Shown one piece after another: positions 17,261-25,970 of a stretch of DNA of 64,000 bases. The notes beneath the pieces were generated by a model. It was not told the DNA's origin and searched no databases. It saw nothing but the letters and a program-made list of their open reading frames with translations. Position 1 is the stretch's first letter, and each line of letters starts with the position of its first letter. The stretch comes from Haloarcula pelagica (GTDB lineage: Archaea; Halobacteriota; Halobacteria; Halobacteriales; Haloarculaceae), in NCBI RefSeq assembly GCF_030127105.1, contig NZ_CP126161.1, positions 496,001 through 560,000 on the forward strand, read 5' to 3'. The translations under genes were made by a program, and so were the position numbers.

Positions 17261-18145
17261 TCACCGGAGTCGGCTGGCGACACCCGCGTCGGCGTCACGG
17301 TCGTGCCGGCGGACCTCGAAGCCGTAACAGAGCCGTTCGCTGAGCAGTTCGAACGCGGTCGCGGCCGTCGACAGCGTCGCCTCGTCCGGGGGGTGGAGCA
17401 GCCGCGGCGGCGACTCCCGGACGCGGTCGACGATCCCCCGGACCACCCGGCCCAGCGAGGAGTCGGCCCGGTCGCGCCAGTCGGGCCAGGAGAGCACCAG
17501 TTCACACTCCCGCTCGTCGACGACGACCCCCTCTAAGTGCTCGTGTGGGTACCACCGCGTCGTCCCGTCGGCCCGGCCGAGCCAGAGGCCCTCGACGGTC
17601 AGTTCGACAGCCACGTCGGCGACTTCCCACCTAGCGAGCGCGCCGTGGGGGAACAGCGCCGTGCAGGGAACGTCGGCCAGTGCCTCGCGGAGGCCGGACT
17701 TCCAGTCGGAACCCGGTTCGTCGATCGCGCGGACGGCCGGCTTCCGCGGGACGGAGTAGTAGGTCCAGCTCCCGGTTTCGGGGTCGAACGCGACGATCTC
17801 GTCGATCGCCTGCCTGCGCCAGGCCGGAACTGCCCCGTCGGTGGGGTCGACAGACAGGTGGGCCGCGGGCAGCGCCGCGTCGGCCGGCGTCAGTTCCACG
17901 ACGGTCTGTGTCGTCGACAGCGGCGACTGCTCGGGCGCGGGACGGTCCGTCAGCGCGTCGGACGCCGCAGGGGCGCTCCGTTCGAGATACGCCGCTGCCA
18001 GCGAGACGTGGACGGTCAGTCCGGCCGAGAGCAGCGTCTCCAGAACGGCGTTCTCGGCCCGGACCCAGGCGTCGGGGGGTGCGACGCCGGCGTGAGTCAC
18101 CACACGGTGGGTCGCGGCCCCGTAGGACTCCTCGGGCGGCTTCAC
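17261..18145 (-). CDS. Unknown haloarchaeal protein, paralogue B
   Basis: A 294-residue soluble protein, the tandem paralogue of the 16350-17207 gene and located upstream of it on the same strand, 53 bases apart. Conserved blocks are D-A-W-V-R-A-E-N-A-V, a G-S-W-T-Y-Y-S-V-P strand, and D-S-S-L-G-R-V-V-R-G-I-V-D-R-V-R-E-S-P-P. No function is recognised. The genes have diverged enough that the duplication is old, or both came in as a family. Confidence 0.75.
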   Translation of the reverse strand: MKPPEESYGAATHRVVTHAGVAPPDAWVRAENAVLETLLSAGLTVHVSLAAAYLERSAPAASDALTDRPAPEQSPLSTTQTVVELTPADAALPAAHLSVDPTDGAVPAWRRQAIDEIVAFDPETGSWTYYSVPRKPAVRAIDEPGSDWKSGLREALADVPCTALFPHGALARWEVADVAVELTVEGLWLGRADGTTRWYPHEHLEGVVVDERECELVLSWPDWRDRADSSLGRVVRGIVDRVRESPPRLLHPPDEATLSTAATAFELLSERLCYGFEVRRHDRDADAGVASRLR

Positions 18146-18184
18146 AGCAGGAGGTGGGGGGTGCCCGGAAGAAAAGCGGTCCGG

Positions 18185-19324
18185 TCAGCTTCGCAGCGCC
18201 TCGACGGGCGGCTCCCAGGCGGCCCGATAGGCCGGGTAGATGCCGCCGACGAGCGCGATGACGATTCCGAAGGCGAACGCGCCCAGCGGGACGACGGCGT
18301 TGCCCGGCAGCAGAACCGCCCACAGCGGGAGGTCCGTGTTCAGCGCCACGGCGATCACGGTCACGACACCCAGGAGGGCACCGACGGCGCCGCCGACAAC
18401 CCCGAGCAGCGTCGCCTCGACGAGCAGGACCCGCAACACCTCCTTGCGGTGGATGCCGACCGCCCGCAGGACGCCGATCTCGCCCCGGCGCTCGGAGACG
18501 GTCATCAACATCACGTTGAAGATACTGACGCCGGCGACGATCAGCGAGACGCTGGCGATCGCGAGCAGGAAGCCGTTCAGCAGTTCGAAAAACTCCGTGA
18601 TCTGATCGAGGACGCTCGTCAGCGAGAAGACGCTGACCCGTTCCTGACGGGCGTTGAGCCGCTGGTCGACGCCGTCGGCGACCGCCCGCGCGTCGGCAGC
18701 GGAGTCGGCCCGGACGACGACCTGGGAGAAGCCGGGGGTGACGAACTCCTCTTCCGGGAGCAACACCGCCGAATCGGGCTGGAGCGGCGAGATGCTCGCG
18801 ATCTCGGGCAGGACAGCGACCACCCGATACTCGTTGCCCTCGACGGTGATCGTACTCCCCTCGCGCAACTGCAACTCGGTGGCGAGGTCCGACCCGACGA
18901 CAGCGCCCTGCCTGAGTGTCGGCGGGACGCTGTCGCTCCCGTTCCCGAACAGCGCCTGTGGGGTGTTCGTCCCGTATATCTGTGCGACGGTTTGGCCGCC
19001 ACTGGCGCTGACGCTCCCCCCCGTCGTCTTCAGCGGGATCACGGTCCCGCGGCCGTCTGCGGCCCGCTGGATCGCCCCCAGATCCCGGGCGTCGAGCGTG
19101 TCGGCACCGCTGCCCTGTGCGGGGCTGACGATCACCTGGTCGCCCAGCCCGCCCAGTTCCTCGGTGGCCGCGACGCTCAAGGCGTTGCCCAGCAGCCCGA
19201 GCGTCACGACGGCGAAGACGCCGATGACGATGCCGAGCGCCGCGAGTGCCGCCCGGAGCCGCTGGCGCGAGAGGTTCCGACGGGCGAGCGCGACCGCCGG
19301 GAACCGGCTCCGTCGCTCAGTCAC
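18185..19324 (-). CDS. MacB-like ABC transporter permease (FtsX domain)
   Basis: A 379-residue permease. One N-terminal membrane helix is followed by a long extracytoplasmic MacB-type periplasmic-core domain (about 50-240) and three C-terminal helices of the FtsX fold (F-N-V-M-L-M-T-V-S-E-R-R-G-E-I-G-V). It works with the ATPase whose gene overlaps its start by eight bases. Such systems usually extrude or mechanically release substrates such as lipids, lipoproteins, peptides or drugs; the substrate is unknown. Confidence 0.92.
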   Translation of the reverse strand: MTERRSRFPAVALARRNLSRQRLRAALAALGIVIGVFAVVTLGLLGNALSVAATEELGGLGDQVIVSPAQGSGADTLDARDLGAIQRAADGRGTVIPLKTTGGSVSASGGQTVAQIYGTNTPQALFGNGSDSVPPTLRQGAVVGSDLATELQLREGSTITVEGNEYRVVAVLPEIASISPLQPDSAVLLPEEEFVTPGFSQVVVRADSAADARAVADGVDQRLNARQERVSVFSLTSVLDQITEFFELLNGFLLAIASVSLIVAGVSIFNVMLMTVSERRGEIGVLRAVGIHRKEVLRVLLVEATLLGVVGGAVGALLGVVTVIAVALNTDLPLWAVLLPGNAVVPLGAFAFGIVIALVGGIYPAYRAAWEPPVEALRS

Positions 19325-19994
19325 GCTGGATCACCCCGTCGACGAGTTCGACGGTCCGGTCGGCGTAGTCGGTCACGAGGTCGTCGTGGGTGACCGCGAC
19401 GACGGCGACGCCCCCGTCGCTGATGGCCCGGACCTCTTCGAGGATTCGGGTGCCCGTATCTCGATCTAAGTTCCCCGTCGGCTCGTCGGCCAGCAGGATC
19501 GCGGGCTCGTTGATGAGCGCCCGGGCGATGGCGACGCGCTGTTTCTGGCCGCCCGAGAGTTCGTCCGGCGTGTGGTCCAGCCGGTCGCCGAGCCCGACCC
19601 GCTCCAGCAGGTCCCGCGCCCGGTCGGTCGCGTCGCCGGGGAGAAACGCCGTCGGGAGCCGGACGTTCTCCAGGGCGGTCAGGGTCGGCAGGAGGTGGAA
19701 GTCCTGGAAGACGAAGCCAAGCGACTCCCGCCGGGCGTCGGTCTGCTGGGCGGGAGTCAGTCCCGCGGTCGGCTCGCCCCGGAGTTCGACGCTGCCGCTC
19801 GTCGGTTCGTCGAGCAGCCCCATGATGTTCAGCATGGTGCTCTTGCCGCTCCCGCTCGGGCCGACGACGGCGACCACCTCGCCCGCCTCGACCGCGAAGT
19901 CGACATGCGAGAGGGCGACCACCGCCGTCGGGCCGTCGCCGTACCGCTTGGTCACGTCGATGAGCCGGAGCGGCGGGACGGGTGTGTCAGTCAT
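19317..19994 (-). CDS. ABC transporter ATP-binding protein (LolD/MacB type)
   Basis: A 225-residue ATPase. It has Walker A G-P-S-G-S-G-K-S-T, the Q-loop F-V-F-Q-D-F-H-L-L, signature L-S-G-G-Q-K-Q-R-V-A-I-A-R and Walker B I-L-L-A-D-E-P-T-G-N-L-D. It drives the downstream permease. Its start overlaps the stop of the upstream exported protein by four bases, so the three genes form a tightly coupled operon. Confidence 0.95.
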   Translation of the reverse strand: MTDTPVPPLRLIDVTKRYGDGPTAVVALSHVDFAVEAGEVVAVVGPSGSGKSTMLNIMGLLDEPTSGSVELRGEPTAGLTPAQQTDARRESLGFVFQDFHLLPTLTALENVRLPTAFLPGDATDRARDLLERVGLGDRLDHTPDELSGGQKQRVAIARALINEPAILLADEPTGNLDRDTGTRILEEVRAISDGGVAVVAVTHDDLVTDYADRTVELVDGVIQRD

Positions 19995-21532
19995 CGTCGG
20001 CGTCGGCGGACCAGGACGATCACGCCCACGGCGAGCACGGCGACGACGGCGCTCCCGACCGCGAGGACGGTCGTCGACGGGCCGGTAGCCTCGGCGGCTC
20101 GTTGCTCGGGGACCGGGAGCGTCGCCGTCTGGCGGACCTGTTCGCCGTCGGTCGTGTACGTGACTTCGACGGTGACGCTGCTGGCGTTTGCCACGTCGGC
20201 CTGTGCGGTCAGTTCGAAGGGGGCGAACTCGCTGTCGGCGACGGTCCCGACGAAGTAGTTCCGCTGGGGATAGGCCGGCCTGACGCGGTCGTCGGGGACG
20301 ACCCTGACGACGGCGCTTCGGAGTTCGCCGGTCCCGGTGTTGGCGAGGTTCCCGTCGACGCGGAGCCGGCCGTCGGCCTCGACGGTCACGTCCGCGCCGG
20401 TGATCGTCGCGTTGCCCGCCCGGGCGCTGTAACCGTAGGCGACGGCGGCCTCGCCCGATCGGTCCGCGAGCCGGTAGGACGCGACGAACCGGATCCCGTC
20501 GACGCCGCGCACGTCTGTGAGGTCGACCTGTGCGGTCGCGGACTCACCCGGTGCGAGCCGATCCGTGACGGCGACGCGACCGACCGGGCTCAACACGGCC
20601 CCATCCGTCGAGCGGGCCGTCAGGACGACGCGCTCGACCGGGGCGTTCCCGAAGTTCGTCACCGTCACGTCCACCAGCGCCCGGTCCTGCTCGCCCTCGT
20701 CGGACTGCTGTCGGAGCGCGCCCCCGCCGTTCCCGCCGAGCAGCCCCGACAGCCCGCTCGTGACCTGGTCGGTCTCGTCGGCCGTGGTCGGCCGCGCTCG
20801 GACGCCGACATCCTCGGTCAGCGCGTCGACCGTCACCGGTCGGCTGTGAGTCGCCGTCGACACCGCCCCGGTCGGGTCGGTCGCGGTCGTCCTGAGCGTG
20901 AGTTCCCGGTCGCCGGGGTCGCCGGCACGCACCTCGAAAGTGAGCGTCTCGGAGGCCCCCGCGGCCAGCGTGGCGATGGTCCGTCGCGTCTGCTCGCCAC
21001 CGGCCGGATCGGTCGCACGAACCACGATGTCACGGAGCGGCGCGGTCGTTGGGTTCGAGACGACCGCCTCGACGGTGTTGTCCGTGCCGGCGACCAGGCT
21101 CGCGTTCCGGATCTCGACGAGGGGTTCCCCCCGCTCGACGCCGACCGTGAGCGGGCGGGTCGACCGGACTTCCTCGCCGTCGCTGTCGGTCCCGCGGGCG
21201 ATCACCCGGAGGTCGTAGACGGCCGGCTCGTCGACGGTGATCGTCACGGGGACCGTGAGCGTCTCACCCGGCGAGAGCCGCCCGAGGTCGGTGGCGCGAC
21301 CGAGTCGCTCGCCGTCGCTGTCGACGACCGTGACGTTGTCGAGCGTCAGCGGCGTGTCGCTCCCGCCGGAGAGCCGGACGGTCGTCTCGACGGTGATCGG
21401 TGCGCCCGCCGTTGGCGTCCCCGGCGAGACGGTCGTGTCGGTCAGTGTGAGGCGTGCGTCGGCAGCCGCCGGCACCGACAGGGCGACGAGCGAGAGTGTG
21501 AGGACGAGGCAGAGAACACGAGAGCGCTCCAT
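19991..21532 (-). CDS. Exported, membrane-anchored CARDB-type protein
   Basis: A 513-residue protein. A signal peptide (first 26 residues, cut after an A-A-A-D-A-like site) is followed by beta-sandwich repeats with the CARDB/COG1361 look (V-T-V-T-N-F-G-N-A-P-V and T-V-E-V-S-N-P-T-x). A C-terminal membrane helix ends in an R-R-R-R-R tail inside the cell. It would sit on the outer face of the membrane and probably presents or receives the substrate of the ABC transporter with which it is co-transcribed. Confidence 0.8.
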   Translation of the reverse strand: MERSRVLCLVLTLSLVALSVPAAADARLTLTDTTVSPGTPTAGAPITVETTVRLSGGSDTPLTLDNVTVVDSDGERLGRATDLGRLSPGETLTVPVTITVDEPAVYDLRVIARGTDSDGEEVRSTRPLTVGVERGEPLVEIRNASLVAGTDNTVEAVVSNPTTAPLRDIVVRATDPAGGEQTRRTIATLAAGASETLTFEVRAGDPGDRELTLRTTATDPTGAVSTATHSRPVTVDALTEDVGVRARPTTADETDQVTSGLSGLLGGNGGGALRQQSDEGEQDRALVDVTVTNFGNAPVERVVLTARSTDGAVLSPVGRVAVTDRLAPGESATAQVDLTDVRGVDGIRFVASYRLADRSGEAAVAYGYSARAGNATITGADVTVEADGRLRVDGNLANTGTGELRSAVVRVVPDDRVRPAYPQRNYFVGTVADSEFAPFELTAQADVANASSVTVEVTYTTDGEQVRQTATLPVPEQRAAEATGPSTTVLAVGSAVVAVLAVGVIVLVRRRRR

Positions 21533-21630
21533 CTACGAGGACTGAAGGTCTGAACGGACAAATACCCCTCGCCGGCCCCGACCGCGGGACTCCAGAACGC
21601 TTGTTACACCCCTGGCGCTACAGGGAGGTG

Positions 21631-22110
21631 ATGACCCTCTCGGACGAGGCTCGCCAGCGGCTCGCCGACATCGTCGAGCGCCAGCCGACGAAGAACGGCG
21701 AACTACAGGAACTGTGGGGCATGGAAAGCGGGAGCGAGGTCCACCAGTACCTGGAATCGGAGCTCAAGGAGTACTACTACCGCAACGACGACAGCCTCAT
21801 CTGTGCCACACCGGAGGCGACCGAACTCATCGACGGCGAGGATTCCGACCGCGTGCAGACGATCACCGTGACGGGGCTCCAGCAGGCGATCGTCGACGTG
21901 ATCGCCGCGCCCGACGAGGAGAGCCAGAGCGTCGTCGCCGTCCTCCACGCCCTCCGGGACGCCGGCGAGGACCCCGAGGTCGACGACGTTCGGTCGGCAC
22001 TGCGCAGCCTGGCCGACAAAGGGATCGTCGAGACGATCCAGAAGACGGTGCCGACGTTCCGACTCGCGGTCACCCGGGAGAACCTCGACATCGAACTCGC
22101 CGAGGAGTGA
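21631..22110 (+). CDS. Haloarchaeal winged-helix-like protein (DUF5797 type)
   Basis: A 159-residue protein. Its N-terminus (M-T-L-S-D-E-A-R-Q-R-L-A-D-I-V-E-R-Q-P-T-K-N) and Y-Y-Y-R-N-D-D-S-L-I strand match a haloarchaeal family I think is DUF5797. The secondary structure suggests two winged-helix units (about 1-70 and 85-155), so a nucleic-acid role is plausible but not shown. The ATG at 21631 directly abuts GGAGGTG, which gives GGAGGTGATG across the start; the spacing is too short for a normal Shine-Dalgarno. Confidence 0.7.
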   Translation: MTLSDEARQRLADIVERQPTKNGELQELWGMESGSEVHQYLESELKEYYYRNDDSLICATPEATELIDGEDSDRVQTITVTGLQQAIVDVIAAPDEESQSVVAVLHALRDAGEDPEVDDVRSALRSLADKGIVETIQKTVPTFRLAVTRENLDIELAEE

Positions 22111-22116
22111 ACCGGC

Positions 22117-23154
22117 TCACCGCTCGGCGAGGCCGGGTCGGTGCCGTCGCCGCCGGTCGGCGAGCAACCGTTTGATCGCCGCGCCCGGCCCGCCCTCGAT
22201 CGGCCACCCCTTCGACCGCCAGGCGGGCGGTTCCGGCTCGAAGGACGGACACGACCCGCGACACTCCGTCTGTGTCGGACGACACCCCTTCGCGTCGCAG
22301 TACGGGAAGACGCCGCTGTCGGCCCGGTCGAGCCCGAAGTGCCGACAGTCCGGCCGCATCGTCGACGCGTAGGCCCGCCACCCTCGTTCGTAGGCACGTT
22401 CGGCGACCGCCAGCCGTTTCTCGCGTTTCCAGTCGGTGTCGGCGTACTCGAAGCGGGCGGCGCTCGCCCCGTCCGCGGGCCGTTCGAGGATCCGGGTTCC
22501 GGGGTCGTCGGTCGAAAGCGTCCGGGGCTGCCAGAGCTGTTCTGCCGTCCCGGCGTCGGTGTCGACGGTCAACACGCCCGCCTCGGCGGGCATGTCGGTC
22601 AACAACACCGGCTCGACCGCCTCGCCGGTCGCCGCGGTGGCGACCCACACCTCGTCGGCAAGCCCCAGCGCCACGTCCCGCTGGAGCTGTGGGACCAGAT
22701 CGCGGGCGGCGCTGGCGTCGAGGTCGGGTTTGTTCTCGATGGCGACGATCCGGTTGAACCAGTCCGGATACAGTGCCCGGCGGCGGATCTCGATGCGGTT
22801 GCCCCGCTTGCGTGTCTCGACGGCCGCCCGGTCGGCGGCGGCGTGGATCGCCTCGCGGACGTACCGCCAGGGGTAGCCCGGCTCGGGCAGGGCGTCGCGG
22901 TAGTAGGTCCACTCGGCCGGTGCCGACCGGAGGACGTGCAGGAGGTCGGTGTCGAACGCGTCGGGTCCGAACGACGCCCGGCGGCGGAGCCCGTCGGGGT
23001 CACACTCGACGACGATGGTGTCCCAGCGGCGCCGCTTCGTCCCGAGTTGGCGTGCGACCACCACGGCGTCGCCCGCCCGCTGTGGCGTCCAGGCGCGTTC
23101 GGCCCACTGACAGACGGCGAGTTCGAACGTGAACTCCGAGTCGATCCCGTCCAC
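22117..23154 (-). CDS. PD-(D/E)XK nuclease-like protein with Cys cluster (DUF5787 type)
   Basis: A 345-residue protein with a GTG start. The central segment has the strand and E-x-K pattern of restriction-type nucleases (I-V-A-I-E-N-K-P-D, Glu140 and Lys142), an upstream Asp, and a Q-L-Q-R-D helix after it. The C-terminal 90 residues hold a cluster of five Cys (D-C-R-H-F-G, Y-C-D-A-K-G-C, E-C-R-G-S-C), which could bind zinc or an Fe-S cluster as in Cas4/AddB-type nucleases. The family is probably DUF5787. The nuclease role is inference from motifs only. Confidence 0.65.
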   Translation of the reverse strand: MDGIDSEFTFELAVCQWAERAWTPQRAGDAVVVARQLGTKRRRWDTIVVECDPDGLRRRASFGPDAFDTDLLHVLRSAPAEWTYYRDALPEPGYPWRYVREAIHAAADRAAVETRKRGNRIEIRRRALYPDWFNRIVAIENKPDLDASAARDLVPQLQRDVALGLADEVWVATAATGEAVEPVLLTDMPAEAGVLTVDTDAGTAEQLWQPRTLSTDDPGTRILERPADGASAARFEYADTDWKREKRLAVAERAYERGWRAYASTMRPDCRHFGLDRADSGVFPYCDAKGCRPTQTECRGSCPSFEPEPPAWRSKGWPIEGGPGAAIKRLLADRRRRHRPGLAER

Positions 23155-23309
23155 ACCGACTGTTGGCCGCCGCCGGCTCAAATAGCTGACTGCCCCTGGG
23201 TGCGACCGCGGCTGGCGGTCGGCCGGGCGTCCCGCTGTGAGCCAGTATACACTCGATAACACGTATGAAAACTATTATTTGCTCCCCAGAAGGCTTCCAG
23301 AACGAACCC

Positions 23310-23663
23310 ATGTCAGGACAAGGTACCTTCGACCAGTACACGACAGTACAGTGGATCGCGGCAGTGATCGTCGCCATCATCTCCTTCCCGATCGGACTGG
23401 CGGTCCCGATCTACTTCTACATCAAATCGAACAACGGGACGGCTGCCGAGCAGGGCGCCTGGGAGGCGTGGGGCGTCATCCTCGCCGGGATCATCGGGAT
23501 CATCGCCGTCGAGTTGGGCGGCGAGACGGGCGCGAAAGTCGCCATCGCGATCGTCGTCCTCCTCCCGATCGTGCTGATCATCGCGGCCGTCCTCGGGGCC
23601 TTCGTCCTCGGGATGGGCGGGAGCGCCGGCGTCACCGCTCCGGCCGCTGTCGCGGCGCTGTAA
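23310..23663 (+). CDS. Small membrane protein, unknown function
   Basis: A 117-residue protein with three predicted membrane helices and a Gly/Ala-rich C-terminus. It begins M-S-G-Q-G-T-F-D-Q. An AT-rich stretch about 30-40 bases before 23310 may be its promoter, which favours this ATG over the one at 23265. No family is recognised. Confidence 0.6.
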   Translation: MSGQGTFDQYTTVQWIAAVIVAIISFPIGLAVPIYFYIKSNNGTAAEQGAWEAWGVILAGIIGIIAVELGGETGAKVAIAIVVLLPIVLIIAAVLGAFVLGMGGSAGVTAPAAVAAL

Positions 23664-23734
23664 GCAGGTCGCTGCGGCTGCTCGTCGCTCGAACAGCCAT
23701 CCCAGGCGTCTGCCCGGGGAGTGGCCGATCGCGC

Positions 23735-24160
23735 TTACTCTTCGAGTTCCTCGTCGAGGAACTCGTGTGCCTCTTCGAGAATCTCGCGAGGGCCGTCCTG
23801 CGTGACCGTGTTGACCGCCTGGTCGTAGTCGCGCCACTGCATGTCACGGTGTTCGTTCGACAGCTCTGCGGACGCCTCGTAGGACTTCGCGATGAACAGG
23901 TGGACGGTCTTGTGGATGGTGTTGCCGTCCGCCTCGAAGACGTAGTCGTAGTCCTCGCGGAAGCCATCCAGGAGGCGGAAATCGCTGATTCCCGCCTCTT
24001 CTTTGACCTCGCGGATCGCGGTCTGTTGTAGCTCTTCTTCGCCTTCGACGCCGCCTTTGGGGAACTCCCAGTCACCTGGCCGACTCTTGAGCAGTAGGTA
24101 CTCACGCCGGCCACGCGTATCGCGAAAGAGGATCGCTCCCGCGCTCGTGGCCTCTATCAT
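23735..24160 (-). CDS. Nudix hydrolase (diadenosine tetraphosphatase-like)
   Basis: A 141-residue protein with a full Nudix box: G-G-V-E-G-E-E-E-L-Q then T-A-I-R-E-V-K-E-E-A-G-I. It begins with the A-G-A-I-L-F-R strand and has W-E-F-P-K-G-G, the signature of the Ap4A pyrophosphatase branch. It probably cleaves dinucleoside polyphosphates or other NDP-X compounds. Confidence 0.92.
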   Translation of the reverse strand: MIEATSAGAILFRDTRGRREYLLLKSRPGDWEFPKGGVEGEEELQQTAIREVKEEAGISDFRLLDGFREDYDYVFEADGNTIHKTVHLFIAKSYEASAELSNEHRDMQWRDYDQAVNTVTQDGPREILEEAHEFLDEELEE

Positions 24161-24180
24161 TACCCAATTTTACACGACCG

Positions 24181-24189
24181 ATACTTAAG
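24181..24189 (-). promoter_or_regulatory. TATA-like box for the Nudix gene
   Basis: Read on the minus strand this is CTTAAGTAT, 21-29 bases before the Nudix ATG, a leaderless-promoter spacing. Confidence 0.45.
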
Positions 24190-24329
24190 AGAATACCGGA
24201 GACAGCGGCCCGACCGAACTGTTCGTGAGAAACCCCTCTCCGAGGCGGTACGTCGAGATCCCGACGGCTCGGTTCACCGGGCGAAACCGCGTGGTATTTT
24301 GCCGCCAACCGTGAAGGGCCGGACGAGAG

Positions 24330-24656
24330 ATGCCCTTCGTCACGACACTCACACTCAGCAGCGGGGACCGGGAACAGCTCGACGACACCGTCGAGGAGAT
24401 CAAACAGCGCGCCGAACGCAAGGGCGTCGAACTGAAGGGGCCACACCCGGAACCGCCGACAGATCTGCGGGTCCCCCAGTCGAAGACGCTCGGCCCGGGC
24501 GACGGGCGCTTCGAGTCCTGGAGCTACACCGTCTACACCCGGACCATCGAGATCGTCGGCTACGAGGAGTTCGCCCGCTCGGTCGCCCAGCGGTCGTTCC
24601 CCGGCGGCGTCCACGTCGAGGCCGGCGTCGAACAGCGCACGCAGATCGGTAGCTGA
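24330..24656 (+). CDS. uS10/mL48-like ribosomal-protein-family paralogue
   Basis: A 108-residue protein with the S10 fold signature: an early beta strand, a helix with D-D-T-V-E-E-I-K-Q-R-A-E, the P-P-T-D-L-R-V-P-Q-S-K-T-L loop and a W-S-Y-T-V-Y-T-R-T-I-E-I strand. It is not the canonical haloarchaeal S10, which has a different sequence and lies with EF-1A in other genomes. It may be an extra-ribosomal or alternative S10-like protein. It is followed by a frameshifted M20 hydrolase. Confidence 0.75.
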   Translation: MPFVTTLTLSSGDREQLDDTVEEIKQRAERKGVELKGPHPEPPTDLRVPQSKTLGPGDGRFESWSYTVYTRTIEIVGYEEFARSVAQRSFPGGVHVEAGVEQRTQIGS

Positions 24657-24686
24657 ACCTAAGGCACTGGGGACCCAGCCCCCGGC

Positions 24687-25966
24687 ATGGAGCAGTCCAG
24701 CCGCGACCATCTGGTCGACCTGCGACGGGATCTGCATCGCCATCCGGAACCGGCCTGGCGGGAGTACTACACCACCAGCCGCGTCGTCGAGGAACTGGAG
24801 CGGATCGGCGTCGACGACCTGCTCGTCGGCCCCGACGTGCTCGACGCCGACGCCCGGATGGCCGTCCCGACCGACGACGAACTCGACGAGTGGCACGAGC
24901 GAGCGCGTGAGGTCGGCGCACGTGAGGATATCCTCGAACAGACGGCCAGTGGCTTCACTGGCGCGATGGCCGTCCTCGAACGCGGCGAGGGACCGACCGT
25001 CGGCCTCCGGGTCGACATCGACGGCCTGCCGATCACGGAGGCGACCGACGACGGCCACGCGCCGGCGGAGGAGGGGTTCCGGTCGGGCAACGAGGGGTAC
25101 ATGCACGCCTGTGGCCACGACGCCCACGCGACCATCGGCGTCGGCGTCCTCGACGCCATCGCCGGGAGCGACTTCCGGGGACGCTGAAGGTGTTCTTCCA
25201 GCCCGCCGAGGAGGTCATCGGCGGCGGCCGAGCCGTCGCCGAGAGCGGGCACCTCGACGACGTTGACCACCTGCTCGCGATCCACATCGGCCTGGACCAC
25301 CCGACCGGCGAGATCGTCGCCGGCGTCGGGGGGTTTCTCGCCGTCCGGCAGTTCGAGGCGACCTTCGAAGGCGAGTCGGCCCACGCGGGCGGCCACCCGG
25401 CACAGGGGCGGGACGCGATCCAGGCACTCTCGACGGCCGTCCAGAACCTCCACGCGATCCGCCGGCACGGCGACGGCGCGACGCGGGTCAACGCCGGCGT
25501 CGTCGAGGGCGGCACCGCGACCAACATCGTCGCCGAACACGCCCGGATCGGTGGCGAAGTGCGGGGCGAGACGACTCACCTGAAAGAGTACATGAGCGAT
25601 CGGGCCGACACCGTCATCGAGTCCGCCGCGGCGATGCACGACTGCGAGGTGCGCGTCGAGACCACCGCCGAAGCGCCCAGCGCCGAGAGCGACGCCGACC
25701 TCGCGGCGGTCGTCTCCGACGCGGCGGCCGACGTGGCCGGTGTCGACAGCCGACTCGACAGCGCCGACCTGGGCGGCAGCGAGGACGCGACCTACCTGAT
25801 GGAGCGGGTCCAGTCACACGGCGGGCTGGCGACGTTCGTCGGCGTCGGCACCGACCACCCCGGCGGCCACCACACGCCGACCTTCGACGTGGACGAGCGG
25901 TCGCTCGCGATCGGTGTCGACGTGATCGCTGGCGCGATCGAACGGCTCGGCGAGAACCCGGTGTAG
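24687..25966 (+). pseudogene. M20 amidohydrolase (indole-acetyl-amino-acid-hydrolase type), frameshifted
   Basis: The reading frame is broken at about 25180. The first part (24687-25187) reads D-L-H-R-H-P-E-P-A-W-R-E and C-G-H-D-A-H, the metal-binding sequence of M20 peptidases. The second part (from about 25190 in another frame) continues V-F-F-Q-P-A-E-E-V and goes on to the end, including G-V-G-T-D-H-P-G-G-H-H. Adding one G to the G run at 25177-25180 restores one continuous protein of about 425 residues. It would hydrolyse N-acyl amino acids or similar amides. Whether the break is real or a base-calling error cannot be decided here. Confidence 0.85.
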
Positions 25967-25970
25967 GGAG

